Shown: piece by piece, positions 34,292-43,800 of the stretch | Numbering within the stretch: position 1 is the stretch's first letter | Layout: the number at the start of each line of letters is the position of its first letter | Assembly (NCBI RefSeq): GCF_026427775.1 | Contig: NZ_CP044532.1 | Coordinates: 1,240,001 to 1,304,000, forward strand | Length of the DNA stretch: 64,000 nucleotides | Reading direction: 5' to 3' | From: Arthrobacter sp. CDRTa11 | GTDB taxonomy: Bacteria > Actinomycetota > Actinomycetes > Actinomycetales > Micrococcaceae | Notes under the pieces: model-generated | What the model was told of the DNA's origin: nothing | Databases searched by the model: none | The model's input: the letters and a program-made list of their open reading frames with translations, nothing else | Program-made: the position numbers and the translations under genes

Positions 34292-35068
34292 ATGCCCGAC
34301 GAACGACAAGACAGTCTGATCCCGGTTAGGTTCCTGAAGCCTCCAGTGCAGCGCGTTGAGCTAACTGTGCATTTTGTTGCCAGTGATGCTGTCCAGGCTA
34401 GCCACGTGGCTCCGCTGAGGGAACTTTGGATAGGGTCGTACCCGAAGGTCACCGAGCGTGCTCCTACACCAGCAGATGATGTACCGTCAGACCGCATTTC
34501 GGTCGTCGACGAAGAGTCTCATTGGCCCATCCCTTACACGAGATACTCCAGCAGCGTGAATCGTCGGTCCGTTGCCTATCAAGGGGACCGTTTCACAGTA
34601 AGTTGGGGATTTGATGAAGAGTCCGGTGCGCCTTACCCGGGGTTCGACAGTCTTTTTCAGACCATGCAAGAGGAATTCGGCGTTTTCTCCGATGTCCTAA
34701 TGCGGAGTGACATCAAGATAGGGATCGTGCGTTCTAATTGTCGATACTCCAACCGAATTCAGGGGCTGTCGGCAAGTCAGTTAGCTGTCGGAGTCTTAAC
34801 ACGCTGGAAAGGGCAACTGGATGTCGCAGATATGGACTCTGACTATGTTGGTGTCCGTCTGCACTCAGATGATGACAATAGAAGAAACTGTGCTTCGCTT
34901 GTCAGCGTAGACGCTCATGTAGGTCAGGACCCTATGCTGACCATTTCCGTGACTCAGTCTGGGGAAACGGAAAAGTTGAATGGCATCGCAGTGGCTCACG
35001 ATGAAGTGATTGATAAATTTCTTAGCTACACTTCGCCGACTCAGCATGAATCGTGGGGAAGGATTTGA
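34292..35068 (+). CDS. TIGR04255 family protein
   Basis: A 258-residue protein with the TIGR04255 pattern. It starts VRFLKPPVQRVELTVHFVA and goes on with LRELWIGSYPKVTERAP, the WGF and PYPGFDSLF blocks and a C-terminal half with DLSxxxDY-like segments ending DEVIDKFLSYTSPTQHESWG. The family is cytosolic, has no known activity and turns up beside toxin-like or unknown genes. Start at 34292 is used; a GTG six codons upstream is possible and neither has a good ribosome site. The stop directly abuts the next start (TGAATG). Codons are more A/T-ending than in the chromosome to the left, suggesting transfer. Confidence 0.75.
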   Translation: MPDERQDSLIPVRFLKPPVQRVELTVHFVASDAVQASHVAPLRELWIGSYPKVTERAPTPADDVPSDRISVVDEESHWPIPYTRYSSSVNRRSVAYQGDRFTVSWGFDEESGAPYPGFDSLFQTMQEEFGVFSDVLMRSDIKIGIVRSNCRYSNRIQGLSASQLAVGVLTRWKGQLDVADMDSDYVGVRLHSDDDNRRNCASLVSVDAHVGQDPMLTISVTQSGETEKLNGIAVAHDEVIDKFLSYTSPTQHESWGRI

Positions 35069-35626
35069 ATGAGTGAGCTTGCATGGCCTGAGCCGGATAT
35101 TGGAACGTCTGGGACGTCTCGGACGTGGAGAAAAAAGGCCGTCGTTCTGTTGTACGCCCCACGCTCCAGAGATGCTGAACCCTTCGAGTGGTCCTTGGAA
35201 TATTCCGGCAGCGAAGAACAGTCCAGCGGCGAGGAAAAGGAGACGCCTGCCGTTGCGGAAGCCCGCAACACTATGCGCAGTCTCTCTGTTGATGAACTCG
35301 GTGCTTCTGGCCTGACGCAAGGTGTGCAGGATCGAGTCCTAGAATTTCTTGATGCAACCACAACAGAAGCGTCGACCTTCCCGTCTATAGTCCCCGACGA
35401 TGACGGTGTGGCCGTTCTGCATTGGGTCGCGGGGGAGAGGTCTCTTCAGGTTGATGTTGAAGAGTCTGGTCCAACATACCTTTGGGCCAAGGAGCCGGGC
35501 CACGAGGCGGTCGTGTTGACGGAAGCCAGTGCTATCACGGTTTGCGCAAGGGTCAATGTACGTCGAATTGCAGAGGATGTAACGGCCGTCAACCCTGCCT
35601 GGCGCGAGCGTATGCGGCGGTTATGA
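35069..35626 (+). CDS. unknown protein, second gene of the TIGR04255 unit
   Basis: A 185-residue protein starting immediately after the TIGR04255 stop. It has no signal peptide or transmembrane segment. An acidic, low-complexity middle (EYSGSEEQSSGEEKETP) leads to a C-terminal block with FPSIVPDDDGVAVLHWVAGE and RSLQVDVEESGPTYLW. The PxxxPDxDGxxxLxW pattern recurs, as I recall, in small actinobacterial proteins of unknown role encoded beside TIGR04255 genes. The stop overlaps the start of the third gene by four bases (ATGA), so all three are translationally coupled. Confidence 0.7.
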   Translation: MSELAWPEPDIGTSGTSRTWRKKAVVLLYAPRSRDAEPFEWSLEYSGSEEQSSGEEKETPAVAEARNTMRSLSVDELGASGLTQGVQDRVLEFLDATTTEASTFPSIVPDDDGVAVLHWVAGERSLQVDVEESGPTYLWAKEPGHEAVVLTEASAITVCARVNVRRIAEDVTAVNPAWRERMRRL

Positions 35627-36075
35627 ACGAATGGCAATATGATGATCCGGAGATTGACGACCAAGACAGGTTGTTCCGAAGGGTCCCCAGCAACCCGAAT
35701 TGCCAGACGTTTGATCCATTGACTGAGACCTACAAGGTGAGTCCTGGAGGTCTACGCAGAGCAGCAAACGAGGGGATGTCGACCCACCTTCAATCGATCA
35801 TCGACGCAAGGGGGAGAGACGTCACTACCCTCTATGACGCAGCGCGATATGGATCGGTGAAGTTCGTCGTAGCCGTGCCGCGCAGCGCGGGTGCAGGTGT
35901 ACTGCCCACGCCTGCACCCGAAGAAAGAGATGAAGATCTGCGGGCGGCTCACACGGAAGTTCGACCCCCAACGCCCAGTCACGACAAGGTATTTTGGAGA
36001 ACCGTCGTCAACGTGATCGCCGCAAGTAGCGAGTGGGTACAGCCTCCCGTGAGCGACCAAGGGAACTGTGGATGA
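35623..36075 (+). CDS. unknown protein, third gene of the TIGR04255 unit
   Basis: A 150-residue protein starting from ATG within the previous gene's ATGA overlap. Its N-terminal half has DDQDRLFRRVPSNPNCQTFD, TYKVSPGGLRRAANEGMSTH and LQSIIDARG, a pattern (L[FY]RRV, then a serine/proline turn, then MS) that I associate with a widespread unannotated family found next to toxin and defence genes. The C-terminal part is Pro- and charge-rich. No catalytic motif is visible. The A/T-ending codon use matches the other two genes of the unit. Confidence 0.65.
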   Translation: MNEWQYDDPEIDDQDRLFRRVPSNPNCQTFDPLTETYKVSPGGLRRAANEGMSTHLQSIIDARGRDVTTLYDAARYGSVKFVVAVPRSAGAGVLPTPAPEERDEDLRAAHTEVRPPTPSHDKVFWRTVVNVIAASSEWVQPPVSDQGNCG

Positions 36076-36440
36076 GTCTAGTGTTTATGCGGTAAAACTC
36101 GGGAGTTCTTGTATACAGCCAGAGACTCCTCCACCCATCTCCGCTGCCGCCGACGCGCTGCTTAGTTCTGCGGCTTGCAACGGTCCACCGCTGGGGCGGC
36201 TGCCACGGCGTTAGCTTACGAGCTATGCTTCCTGTCACCGATAAGTCTTCTATTCCCGATCATAGGCATTCTCTACCGCTTGGCCTTTCGCGCTATCGGG
36301 GGATGGACACTTATTCAGCAATCAGGGAAGTTTGAGCGACAAAACGAGTGAAGCGATCTTGAGATGCCAGTGCTGATTTGTATAGGGCACGCTCCTTGTG
36401 ATACTTTCTACGCGCTAACCCTGATTTTAGGTGTTGGTGT
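36076..36440. other. AT-richer intergenic region
   Basis: About 365 bp after the three-gene unit. I see no gene, hairpin or repeat in it. Its low GC agrees with the neighbouring transferred genes. A tRNA-like T-loop string just beyond it, at 36464-36477, is part of the next open frame. Confidence 0.3.
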
Positions 36441-36677
36441 TTGCTAGCTGCGATTTTCGTAACCGGTTCGATTCCGGGGCCGCTTTGGTGGGCAACTGCC
36501 ATCGCGGTACTGCTAGTGGTTGCAGTGAATGTCATTCCCGTCGTTGTTGCAAAAATTAGGGTTCTAACGAAACTTCTACCTGACAATGTACGTGCGAATG
36601 GAACGGTGGTCTTTATGGGTGTTATCTCCTGTTTTGTCTACGATGCAATCAAGGCTATGGTGAGCCTCAACACCTAA
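36441..36677 (+). CDS. small membrane protein of unknown function
   Basis: A 78-residue frame from a TTG codon. It predicts two or three hydrophobic helices (PLWWATAIAVLLVVAVNVIP and VVFMGVISCFVYDAIKAMVS) separated by a basic loop KIRVLTKLLPDNVRANG. Helix-loop-helix with a basic middle suits a small inner-membrane or phage-like protein. The start is not supported by a good ribosome site, and a stop lies 13 codons upstream, so TTG is the only option. It may be a fragment. The low GC fits the surrounding transferred segment. Confidence 0.4.
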   Translation: MLAAIFVTGSIPGPLWWATAIAVLLVVAVNVIPVVVAKIRVLTKLLPDNVRANGTVVFMGVISCFVYDAIKAMVSLNT

Positions 36678-36879
36678 GCTCAGGGCTAGTGCCAGCAACG
36701 AAATAGCGCGTATCGGTAGTTTATCTCCCGGTATCTGCGTCCCATGTCTGGTGTAAGCTCCGTGCAAGTCTCAGTGCATTTTCTCGATGCTCCAGAAGAC
36801 ATAGGCCTACTCAAACGCAACCACGAAGTAGAAGAGGCTACGGCGCCAGCCCTTCACACCTGATAGTCGCCCATCGTTG

Positions 36880-37398
36880 TCAGTCACGCGTGACTTTGGG
36901 CTTCTGCGCCAGCCCCATAAACATCGTCCGGTGCAGGATGTCCACGTGCTTCCGGGAGACCTCCACCGCTTCCTCAACGTTGCGGGCGCGCAGTGCTACA
37001 ACCAGCGCGATGTGGTCCCGGTGCGACGTGTGCAGCTTCTCGATGGGGTAGGGGATGAAGTAGTCGTAGAGCTCGGCGAGGGTCTCGTGGTAGACCTCGA
37101 TGGCTGTGTTCACTGCCACGAAGAACACGATGACCAGCAGCTGGAACGCCATCAGCGCGTAGTTGGCCTTGTCCGCCACCTTGATGCCCAGGATGTTCAG
37201 CAGCGTGGTGACGACGATGAAGCCCACGATCCACACCGCGATGGGGCTGCCGGGGAACTGTGCGCTCAGGTAAGAGCCGCCGATCAGCCAGATGACCATG
37301 GGCAGGAAGAGGTAGTCCAGCAGGATGGCCCAGCCCTCCAGGAACCCCACCCGGGAATCGATGGACTTGCGGACGTAGGTGTACGCGGAGCCGGCCAC
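36880..37398 (-). pseudogene. chimeric remnant: APC permease fragment joined to a GntR regulator (FCD) tail
   Basis: The frame of 172 residues joins two unrelated parts. Residues 1-98 are the middle of an APC permease (YVRKSIDSRVGFLEGWAILL, MVIWLIGGSYLSAQFPGSP, ALMAFQLLVIVFFVA). From about 99 on it reads VYHETLAELYDYFIPYPIEK, HRDHIALVVALRARNVEEAV and HVDILHRTMFMGLAQ, the C-terminal helices of an FCD domain from a GntR regulator. The junction is near 37101. Neither part has its start or remainder. The permease piece is not from the same gene as the neighbouring copy: its closest likeness is to putrescine/amino-acid permeases. It abuts an opposite-strand permease fragment at 37400. Confidence 0.75.
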
Positions 37399-37402
37399 GG
37401 GG

Positions 37403-38206
37403 CGGCGGGCCTGCTGGCCACCATCTTCCCGGCCCTGCCGGTGTGGCTGCTGGCCTTCGTGTTTATCGTGGTGCTCACCGCCGTGAACCTCACCAGCGTG
37501 AAGAACTTCGGCGAGTTCGAGTTCTGGTTCGCACTGCTCAAGGTGGCGGCCATCGTCGGGTTCCTCCTAGTGGGCGCCGCCCTGCTCTTGGGCTGGCTGC
37601 CGGGAGTGCAGTCGCCGGGCCTGTCCAACTTCACCGGCGACGGATTCGCGCCCGACGGCTTCGCCGGGATCGCCGGGGCACTCTTCGTGGTGACGTTCGC
37701 ATTCGGCGGCACCGAGATCGTCTCGGTTGCCGCAGCTGAAACAACGGCGGAGCTGGCCCGCAGTGTGAAGGCTTTCTGCCCTCAACGCCAACCTCTACGG
37801 TGCCTCCCGCATGGCGTTCTCCCTCGCCGAGCGCGGTGAAGCGCCACGCCTGCTCGCTTCCGTGTCCAAGGCACAGGTTCCGGTGGTCGCGGTCCTGGCC
37901 GCGTTGCCTTCGGCGTTGTCACGGTTGTGCTGGAACTGGCCTTCCCCGAGATGGTCCTTCCCATTCTGCTCAACATCGTGGGCCCGACCTGCCTGTTGGT
38001 ATGGACGTCCGCGCTCCATGGTGCTGGGTCTGGTTATCCTCGCGGCGATCTTCACCGTGGGCTTCATCGGCGAGGACTCACGCCCGCAGCTCCTGAGCAC
38101 TTTCGCCCTGGTGGCGCTGGCGAACTGGCTCCACCACCGGTCAGGGAACGTTTCGACCGGTGCTGAATTTTCGGAGGGTGCCAAGCAGTCTATTCTTATC
38201 GACTGA
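37403..38206 (+). pseudogene. decayed partial copy of the APC permease gene at 32417
   Basis: Starting inside the gene, the DNA closely follows 32761-33829 (GLLATIFPALPVWLLAFVF and NLTSVKNFGEFEFWFALLKV). It carries a deletion of about 180 bp after AELARSVK, which puts the frame out, a 1-bp loss in the next segment and a further deletion of about 90 bp near 38020. The tail SEGAKQSILID matches DKQTVLVD at the end of the intact gene. The first 115 codons and the promoter are missing. The copy cannot make a permease, but it forms a direct repeat with the intact gene on either side of the TIGR04255 unit. Confidence 0.9.
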
Positions 38207-38247
38207 TCATGCGCTTTTGGACCACCTCAGGTTCGGCGCATGAAGAG

Positions 38248-38275
38248 GGTGCGTCCGGCCTCGCATGGACGCACC
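38248..38275. terminator. hairpin at the right edge of the permease remnant
   Basis: GGTGCGTCC and GGACGCACC form a perfect 9-bp stem with a 10-nt loop, 42 bp past the pseudogene stop. It could end transcription from the left or from the leftward gene at 38495. There is no T run. Confidence 0.5.
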
Positions 38276-38494
38276 TACCTCACGTGGGGAAAGTTCCACG
38301 ACCCTGCTGCTGTCAATGATAGATGCCAGGCCCGATGAAGCTTTGTCCCGATGGGACCCTATTGAGCTACGCGGTGCCGGGAGGGACGAAATTCCCACTC
38401 GTGCAGGCGGAACGGAAAATTCCCCCGTTAGAAGTACTGTCTTTCATATATCCATCGCGCAATGTCCGTCCCTAACTGCCGCACAGTAATACCG

Positions 38495-40750
38495 TTATTC
38501 CTTTTTCAAAATTCCCGTAAGTCCGGCCAGCAGAAGGGCGCCTAAGAGCCACGAAAGGCCCTTGATACCAGCAAATGCCATGGGAAGTAGCACGCTGTTG
38601 GTAATTTGCCAACTCTTGGCCTGCCCTGTGTCAACCGCCGGTAGCGCCGTATCGATGGCAAACAAATAGGGGCTGAAGCTTGGGTAGCCGGGGACATGCG
38701 GATTTGTGGAACCGTTTAGCGGTGTCGGATTTCCTGAACCATCGAGGACTGTGATCTTGGCAACTTCGCGGTTAGTTGGAGTGAAGTCATTAGCGTGCCA
38801 AACCGCAAGGGTGAAGGATAATACAAGGATCGCACCCAACCAGATGAACGGCCGCAAAGGGCGGTACCCATAGCCAACGAGCCATCGGTAAAGCCAGTGG
38901 AAGGGTTTCGACCGCCAATGAGACGACCTAGTGGTACGTATCGCAGCTTGGTACCGCAACCATCGCGCTTCGCTGCTCTGCCCCATGCTGTCGAAGACTG
39001 TGGCGAGCGCTCTCCAGGGTTGAGCGATGAATTCCTTCTTGCTGCCCCGCGGAATGGAGTCAAGCCAACTGGCCGCAGCGTCGCGGTCCTCTTTTATGAA
39101 TCCATGAAATGCCCCCAATTCTAATCCTTGCGCTGACAAGAGGTTTGGCAAATATGGTTTGTTCACGGGCCGATCCTGTGTAGTTACAAGGGTGCCGATC
39201 TGCGCATATGCAAGATTTGTCCTACCTTCGAATGCTTCGTTAGCAAGGTGAAGTGAGTCAATTTTTGAATTCGTAACACGCAATGCAACTCCATCCGGGT
39301 TACGAATTTTGGCGTCAACAAAACTGAGCAGCCCACCAATTCGCACTCGGTGGGCTCGCATCATTCCATCTATGGCAAAACCGTCATTACAGAGCACACT
39401 GCCGGAGATATTCGCAAAGTCGAGATCGACTGCAACCTTTTTCGGGTTATTGATAGATGCACCCGCAAAGTTAAGCTGTCCTCTTATGTCACAACCAAAC
39501 GCCTTCATTTGCCCATCAAGGTTGAACCCGTCGGTAAGAAAAACACTACCCTCAACAGTGGCCCACGACATGTTGAGGCCAATAGGTTCTGAGCCATACT
39601 CCGACGCAACCAACGATGCTCCGGCAAGACTTATTTGCTTCCGGAAATGTGCGCTATGAAACCTGACTTCGCCCTTTATTGATGCTGCGTCATCGAGGAA
39701 GACTTCGCCCCCAATATCGGCGCCATCGAAGTTCACCGCTGGACTATTATCGGCGCTTATCTTCGCGCCACTGAGTCGAATTTGGCCGCCTAGCTGCGCG
39801 CCTGCGGCCCTCAGCTCGCCTCTCGATCGCACCCGTTCAACAACGAAACTGCCGGCTAGAGATGCGTTATCGAGGTTCAGAGCGGGTCCTTCGAGGTTCT
39901 TGAAGGTGGATCCGGTCGCGTGAAACTGTGAACCGAAGTTGGCTCCCACGGCACGTATTTCCCCTTCCGAACTGAGATTTCTGCAGAATACATCGCCCGC
40001 GACCTGAGCCCCATCCAAGTCAAGAGCAGCGCATTCGAAGTTGTTCTTCAGGGAAGCGTTTTCAAGCACGAGTCGCCCTGCCAGCTGTGCATTTTGGGCT
40101 CGAACTTCTCCTTTGGCAGTCAAATTGTCCATGAGAACGTCTCCGGTAACTCTTGCAGCATCAAGATTCAAGGCCCTACCACCCGCGCCATCTAGTGTGG
40201 CTTTAGCTAACACGACCCGCCCGCGGATTTCTGCCGAACTCAGCCGTGTCTCGCCGGACATGTGTGAACCAAAAAATCCGAGGCTGCCCGAGATCTTGGC
40301 AAAATCAAGCCGCGCCCCAGATATATTGCAGGCTAAAAAGTCGATCGTTGAAAAGGACCCATAGCGAAAGGACAGTGGGCTTTCAAAGAGACTATAGGCT
40401 ATGGAAAGTGGAGTGGTGACTTTGGTGTAGTCCATGTCAAAAGTACCCGAAATGTATGCGGCGCGAATCCGCAGTCCTCGGGGATCTGCTTTGAGTGGAG
40501 GATTCCTTAGCACTTCTCGCAATGTACTGGCCGGTATCGTCGATCCACTGCGGTGCGCCAGAAGCCAAGGGCGATCAATTAGTGTATCGGGTACTCCAGG
40601 AGCAAGATCCAGGACTTCACCAGATTCGATACTTCTTACTAGTCGGCTTGTCCAGAGATCTTCAACTTCGCTAGTTTCATTGTTTAGGGGCACCCCACCA
40701 CAATCCTCTAAATCAAAGGCGATTCCAAGTTGACTCTGTCTCAGGACCAT
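38495..40750 (-). CDS. pentapeptide-like solenoid protein with C-terminal membrane segments
   Basis: A 751-residue protein. From about residue 95 to 505 it is a right-handed solenoid of short repeats with patterns such as GARLDFAKISGSLGFFGSH, GEVRAQNAQLAGRLVLENAS and GEIRAVGANFGSQFHATGST. The repeat unit is A(N/D/S)L/F-type, as in pentapeptide proteins. A helical region follows with EARWLRYQAAIRTT, then WLVGYGYRPLRPFIWLGAIL and a final hydrophobic stretch VLLPMAFAGIKGLSWLLGAL. Comparable actinobacterial proteins have been labelled membrane-associated oxidoreductase, without evidence for catalysis. It lies 97 bp downstream of the sacsin-helicase gene on the same strand and has similar low GC. 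A joint function is inferred. Confidence 0.65.
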   Translation of the reverse strand: MVLRQSQLGIAFDLEDCGGVPLNNETSEVEDLWTSRLVRSIESGEVLDLAPGVPDTLIDRPWLLAHRSGSTIPASTLREVLRNPPLKADPRGLRIRAAYISGTFDMDYTKVTTPLSIAYSLFESPLSFRYGSFSTIDFLACNISGARLDFAKISGSLGFFGSHMSGETRLSSAEIRGRVVLAKATLDGAGGRALNLDAARVTGDVLMDNLTAKGEVRAQNAQLAGRLVLENASLKNNFECAALDLDGAQVAGDVFCRNLSSEGEIRAVGANFGSQFHATGSTFKNLEGPALNLDNASLAGSFVVERVRSRGELRAAGAQLGGQIRLSGAKISADNSPAVNFDGADIGGEVFLDDAASIKGEVRFHSAHFRKQISLAGASLVASEYGSEPIGLNMSWATVEGSVFLTDGFNLDGQMKAFGCDIRGQLNFAGASINNPKKVAVDLDFANISGSVLCNDGFAIDGMMRAHRVRIGGLLSFVDAKIRNPDGVALRVTNSKIDSLHLANEAFEGRTNLAYAQIGTLVTTQDRPVNKPYLPNLLSAQGLELGAFHGFIKEDRDAAASWLDSIPRGSKKEFIAQPWRALATVFDSMGQSSEARWLRYQAAIRTTRSSHWRSKPFHWLYRWLVGYGYRPLRPFIWLGAILVLSFTLAVWHANDFTPTNREVAKITVLDGSGNPTPLNGSTNPHVPGYPSFSPYLFAIDTALPAVDTGQAKSWQITNSVLLPMAFAGIKGLSWLLGALLLAGLTGILKKE

Positions 40751-40847
40751 GCCTCATGTCGATTGCACTTCTCATTTTCACGAAATAGCCTGACTCGGCG
40801 ACTAAGAATAATGGGGATCCGGCAACAGGACGCTCAGTCGAAGGGCT

Positions 40848-43800
40848 CTACACTTTGCCTTGCGACCAAAGGAAGTCAAGGTGCTTGAACGCGAGATCCT
40901 CCCCGAACTCTCCGAATGTGTCTGTGAAGTTGACAATCAGGCACTTTTCACTGCCTCCGTTTGCTGGCCCCCTCAGTCCGCGCCCCACCATCTGCAGATA
41001 TGCATTGGGGCTGAACGTGGGCCTGCCGACGTATAGGGCCCGCACGTTGGGGGCATCGAAACCTCGTGTGAACAGGTCACAGTTAACCAGTACCCGAGTG
41101 TCGCCGCGACGGAACCTTTCAACCTCCCTTCTACGGACTCCCGGTGACGTCTCACCACTGAGGGCAACGGCCGGGACGCCGCGAAACAGCAGCAGCGCCG
41201 CAAGGATGCGAGCGGATTGGACCGAGGGTGTGAAGACAATTACTGGCCAGTCCTCCGGGAGCCCAGTTATGTGTTCAAGGAGCGCGTGCATTCGGTTCTG
41301 GTCCTGCGCGATGCGATTCATGACAGAAGGAGGAATCATCCCCTGCACCTTGAGCCGTGTCAGTTCGTCTCCAACCAGTTCAACGTGCGAACCAGGAAGG
41401 ACGTCGTGATCAACCCGGGAAAGAATCCCCCTGGACTGAAGTTCCGCCATTGGGTCGGGGGCGTTCATGGCAAGCTTTCGATGCCCAAAGAATGCTGCAA
41501 GCTCGAATGTCGCAGTCAGATTCTTACCCCTATAAGGCGTCGCCGTCAGTCCGATCAATGGCCGCGCACATGACTCCTCGTCGATGCCCAACGCTCGCAG
41601 TGCCACGGCGTAATTTCTTCCCATAGCCAGGTGAGCTTCATCAACTATGACCAGTGCCGTTGTCTCTTGTAACCAGCTGTTGCGGTCCACATCAATTTGC
41701 CGGGCTAATTTGGCGTCGGTCGCTATCACGATCCGAGGCCCCCCGCTCTCAGGGTCACCCAGATCGTTGATTCCCCAAAATCTGTGGATATCTATCTGGC
41801 GCTCGTCACCGAATGTCCGCCAAAGCGACTCGAAGGTTGATACGGCCTGCTCGCAAAGTTCGTCCGATTGGGCGATCCACAGGACGGTCGAGTCGATCTT
41901 TCCGGATCGCACCATCTCCACGACGGCCTGTGCGGCCGTTCGCGTCTTCCCAGCGCCCGTGGGAAGGTGCAGCATACCCCTTTCCCCGGATTGAATGAGT
42001 TCTTTAAGTTCGTCGACTAGTTGTCGCTGGTAGTCATGAAGCGGTTTGACTTGGCCCGGCCCAGGAACAGACAGAAGTGGGTCCCGAGGTCTCCCTGGCT
42101 CACCCGCGTAGGATTCCGGGAATCCGAGGTCGAGGGCGAAGCGTCTCGCCGCCGTGCTGCCGCTCCAGTGATAGGGGGTCTCAAATCCTACGGCTGTCAG
42201 CTCGCTGGAAAGCTCCTCCAGCGCTGATTCGCCGAAGACGTTGCTGAAGAGCTGGGGGATGGAGGACTGCTCCTCGGCGAGTGCCGGCGCCCCGATAAGG
42301 TCAACGAGTCCGACTGGGAGTATCTTCTTCATGGCAGAGACTGAGATTAGAGCCTGGAGTTTTGAGGGAACGTCTAGAGCTTGTCTGCAAAGCCGCTTTC
42401 TGCGCTCAGCGTCGATGCTCAGAGAGGATTGGAGAATGCCTGCTTGACTATGTTCATCCAGATCGACGTTCGTTGAACTGACCAGCTGCTGAAGGATCTC
42501 ATTGTCCGCAAGTTCCTCAGAAAAGAAGAAGGTATCCTTTTCCATGACCGAATCGAAGGATGCTGATAAGGTGCCCGCGGCAGATTTCCAGGCAACCTGA
42601 ATTTCTTTGCAAGGAACCAACAATATCGACTTGAGAATGTCGCGAGTCTTGTTGAGGGTTCGAAGTCTTCCAAACCGGTTGAACACCGGTTCGGGAGCTC
42701 CCGCCCCTGCTGTCATAATCGCCAGCGATAACCCGGACTGGATGTCGGAAAATCGAGGATGCCTTGTCAATTCTTCAAAATCCTCCGGCCTCTGGCACGC
42801 GACGTACGGGACTCCGATGTCCTTTACGAATGTGACTTCTGCCTTGGATCGGGCCACCAGTACGACCTCCTGAGCAGTGGAGCTAGGCATCAGAAACTTG
42901 GCGACGTCAATATCGGCCAAAGTATCGAGTGGTAGTCGGCTCGCTGCGGCGAGGAATTCTCCCAGAATCCAAGGGTCCGATTCGGGCGTCCCTCGTTTGA
43001 AGGCTTCGCGGATTAAATCCGGGGGCACCGCCGCTAACGCGGCTGGCATGGATCCTGTGGAAGATTCTGGATCTGTAACCACCGGGAGGATCTGACCGAA
43101 TCTGCTTAGGCTGTGCGCAACAGCCGTAGCGAGCGGACGCTCGCCCCACGTCGTCGGCGCGGAGCCGTAAGTGCTTGCAGCCCAAAGGTGAGGCGCTGGA
43201 AGGACGACGGTCTTCGCGCCGTGGGCGTTGCGGGAGAGAAATGGGGAATAGGTCCAAGATTCCTCCACAGGAATCTTTAGCAGACTGCGCGTCCACAGGG
43301 CTAACGACTCCCAGTCTTGATCGTTGCGAAACGTGGCTAGTGGCCAGAGGGGCCCGACCCCGTTGATCTGGTCAAATTCTAAAAAGGGGCTGGTTTTCTC
43401 AAATTTGGTGGAATAAACATGATCAGCGAATTCTTTGTATTCATTGAAAACTATGTCCCCAGAAAGCCGTTTAACTTCCATGGCCTCCGGAATGGTGGCA
43501 ATGCCTAAGACTGTCAATAGTGAATGCCATTCTGCAGCAAAAGTGGGGTCCAGTTTGCTGGATGCGTTCCGTGGTGAAACCAGGCCCGGCCCGATAACTC
43601 TCTGAGGAATGCGCCATGTTCCGTCGCTGGCCGGAACGCGAAGGTCGGCTTGTTCGCTGCAGTATTCCGTGATGACCGAGATAGACTCTGTTTTCGTGAG
43701 GTTGCTGGCGATTCGCCAGAACACGGTCCATTCCAGGTGTGTCCAGGATCGTTTGTTCCTCGCCAACAGAAGGCTGAGTTGTCGCTGGACTGTAAGGTGT

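Noticed and set aside
33972..34319. A 115-codon plus frame before the TIGR04255 gene
   Set aside because: It lacks a ribosome site and any recognisable feature, and overlaps the likely promoter and start of the TIGR04255 gene.
36455..36500. GGTTCGATTCCGG, like a tRNA T-arm, suggesting an integration site
   Set aside because: The 60 bases before it do not fold into acceptor, D and anticodon arms, and the string lies in an open frame.
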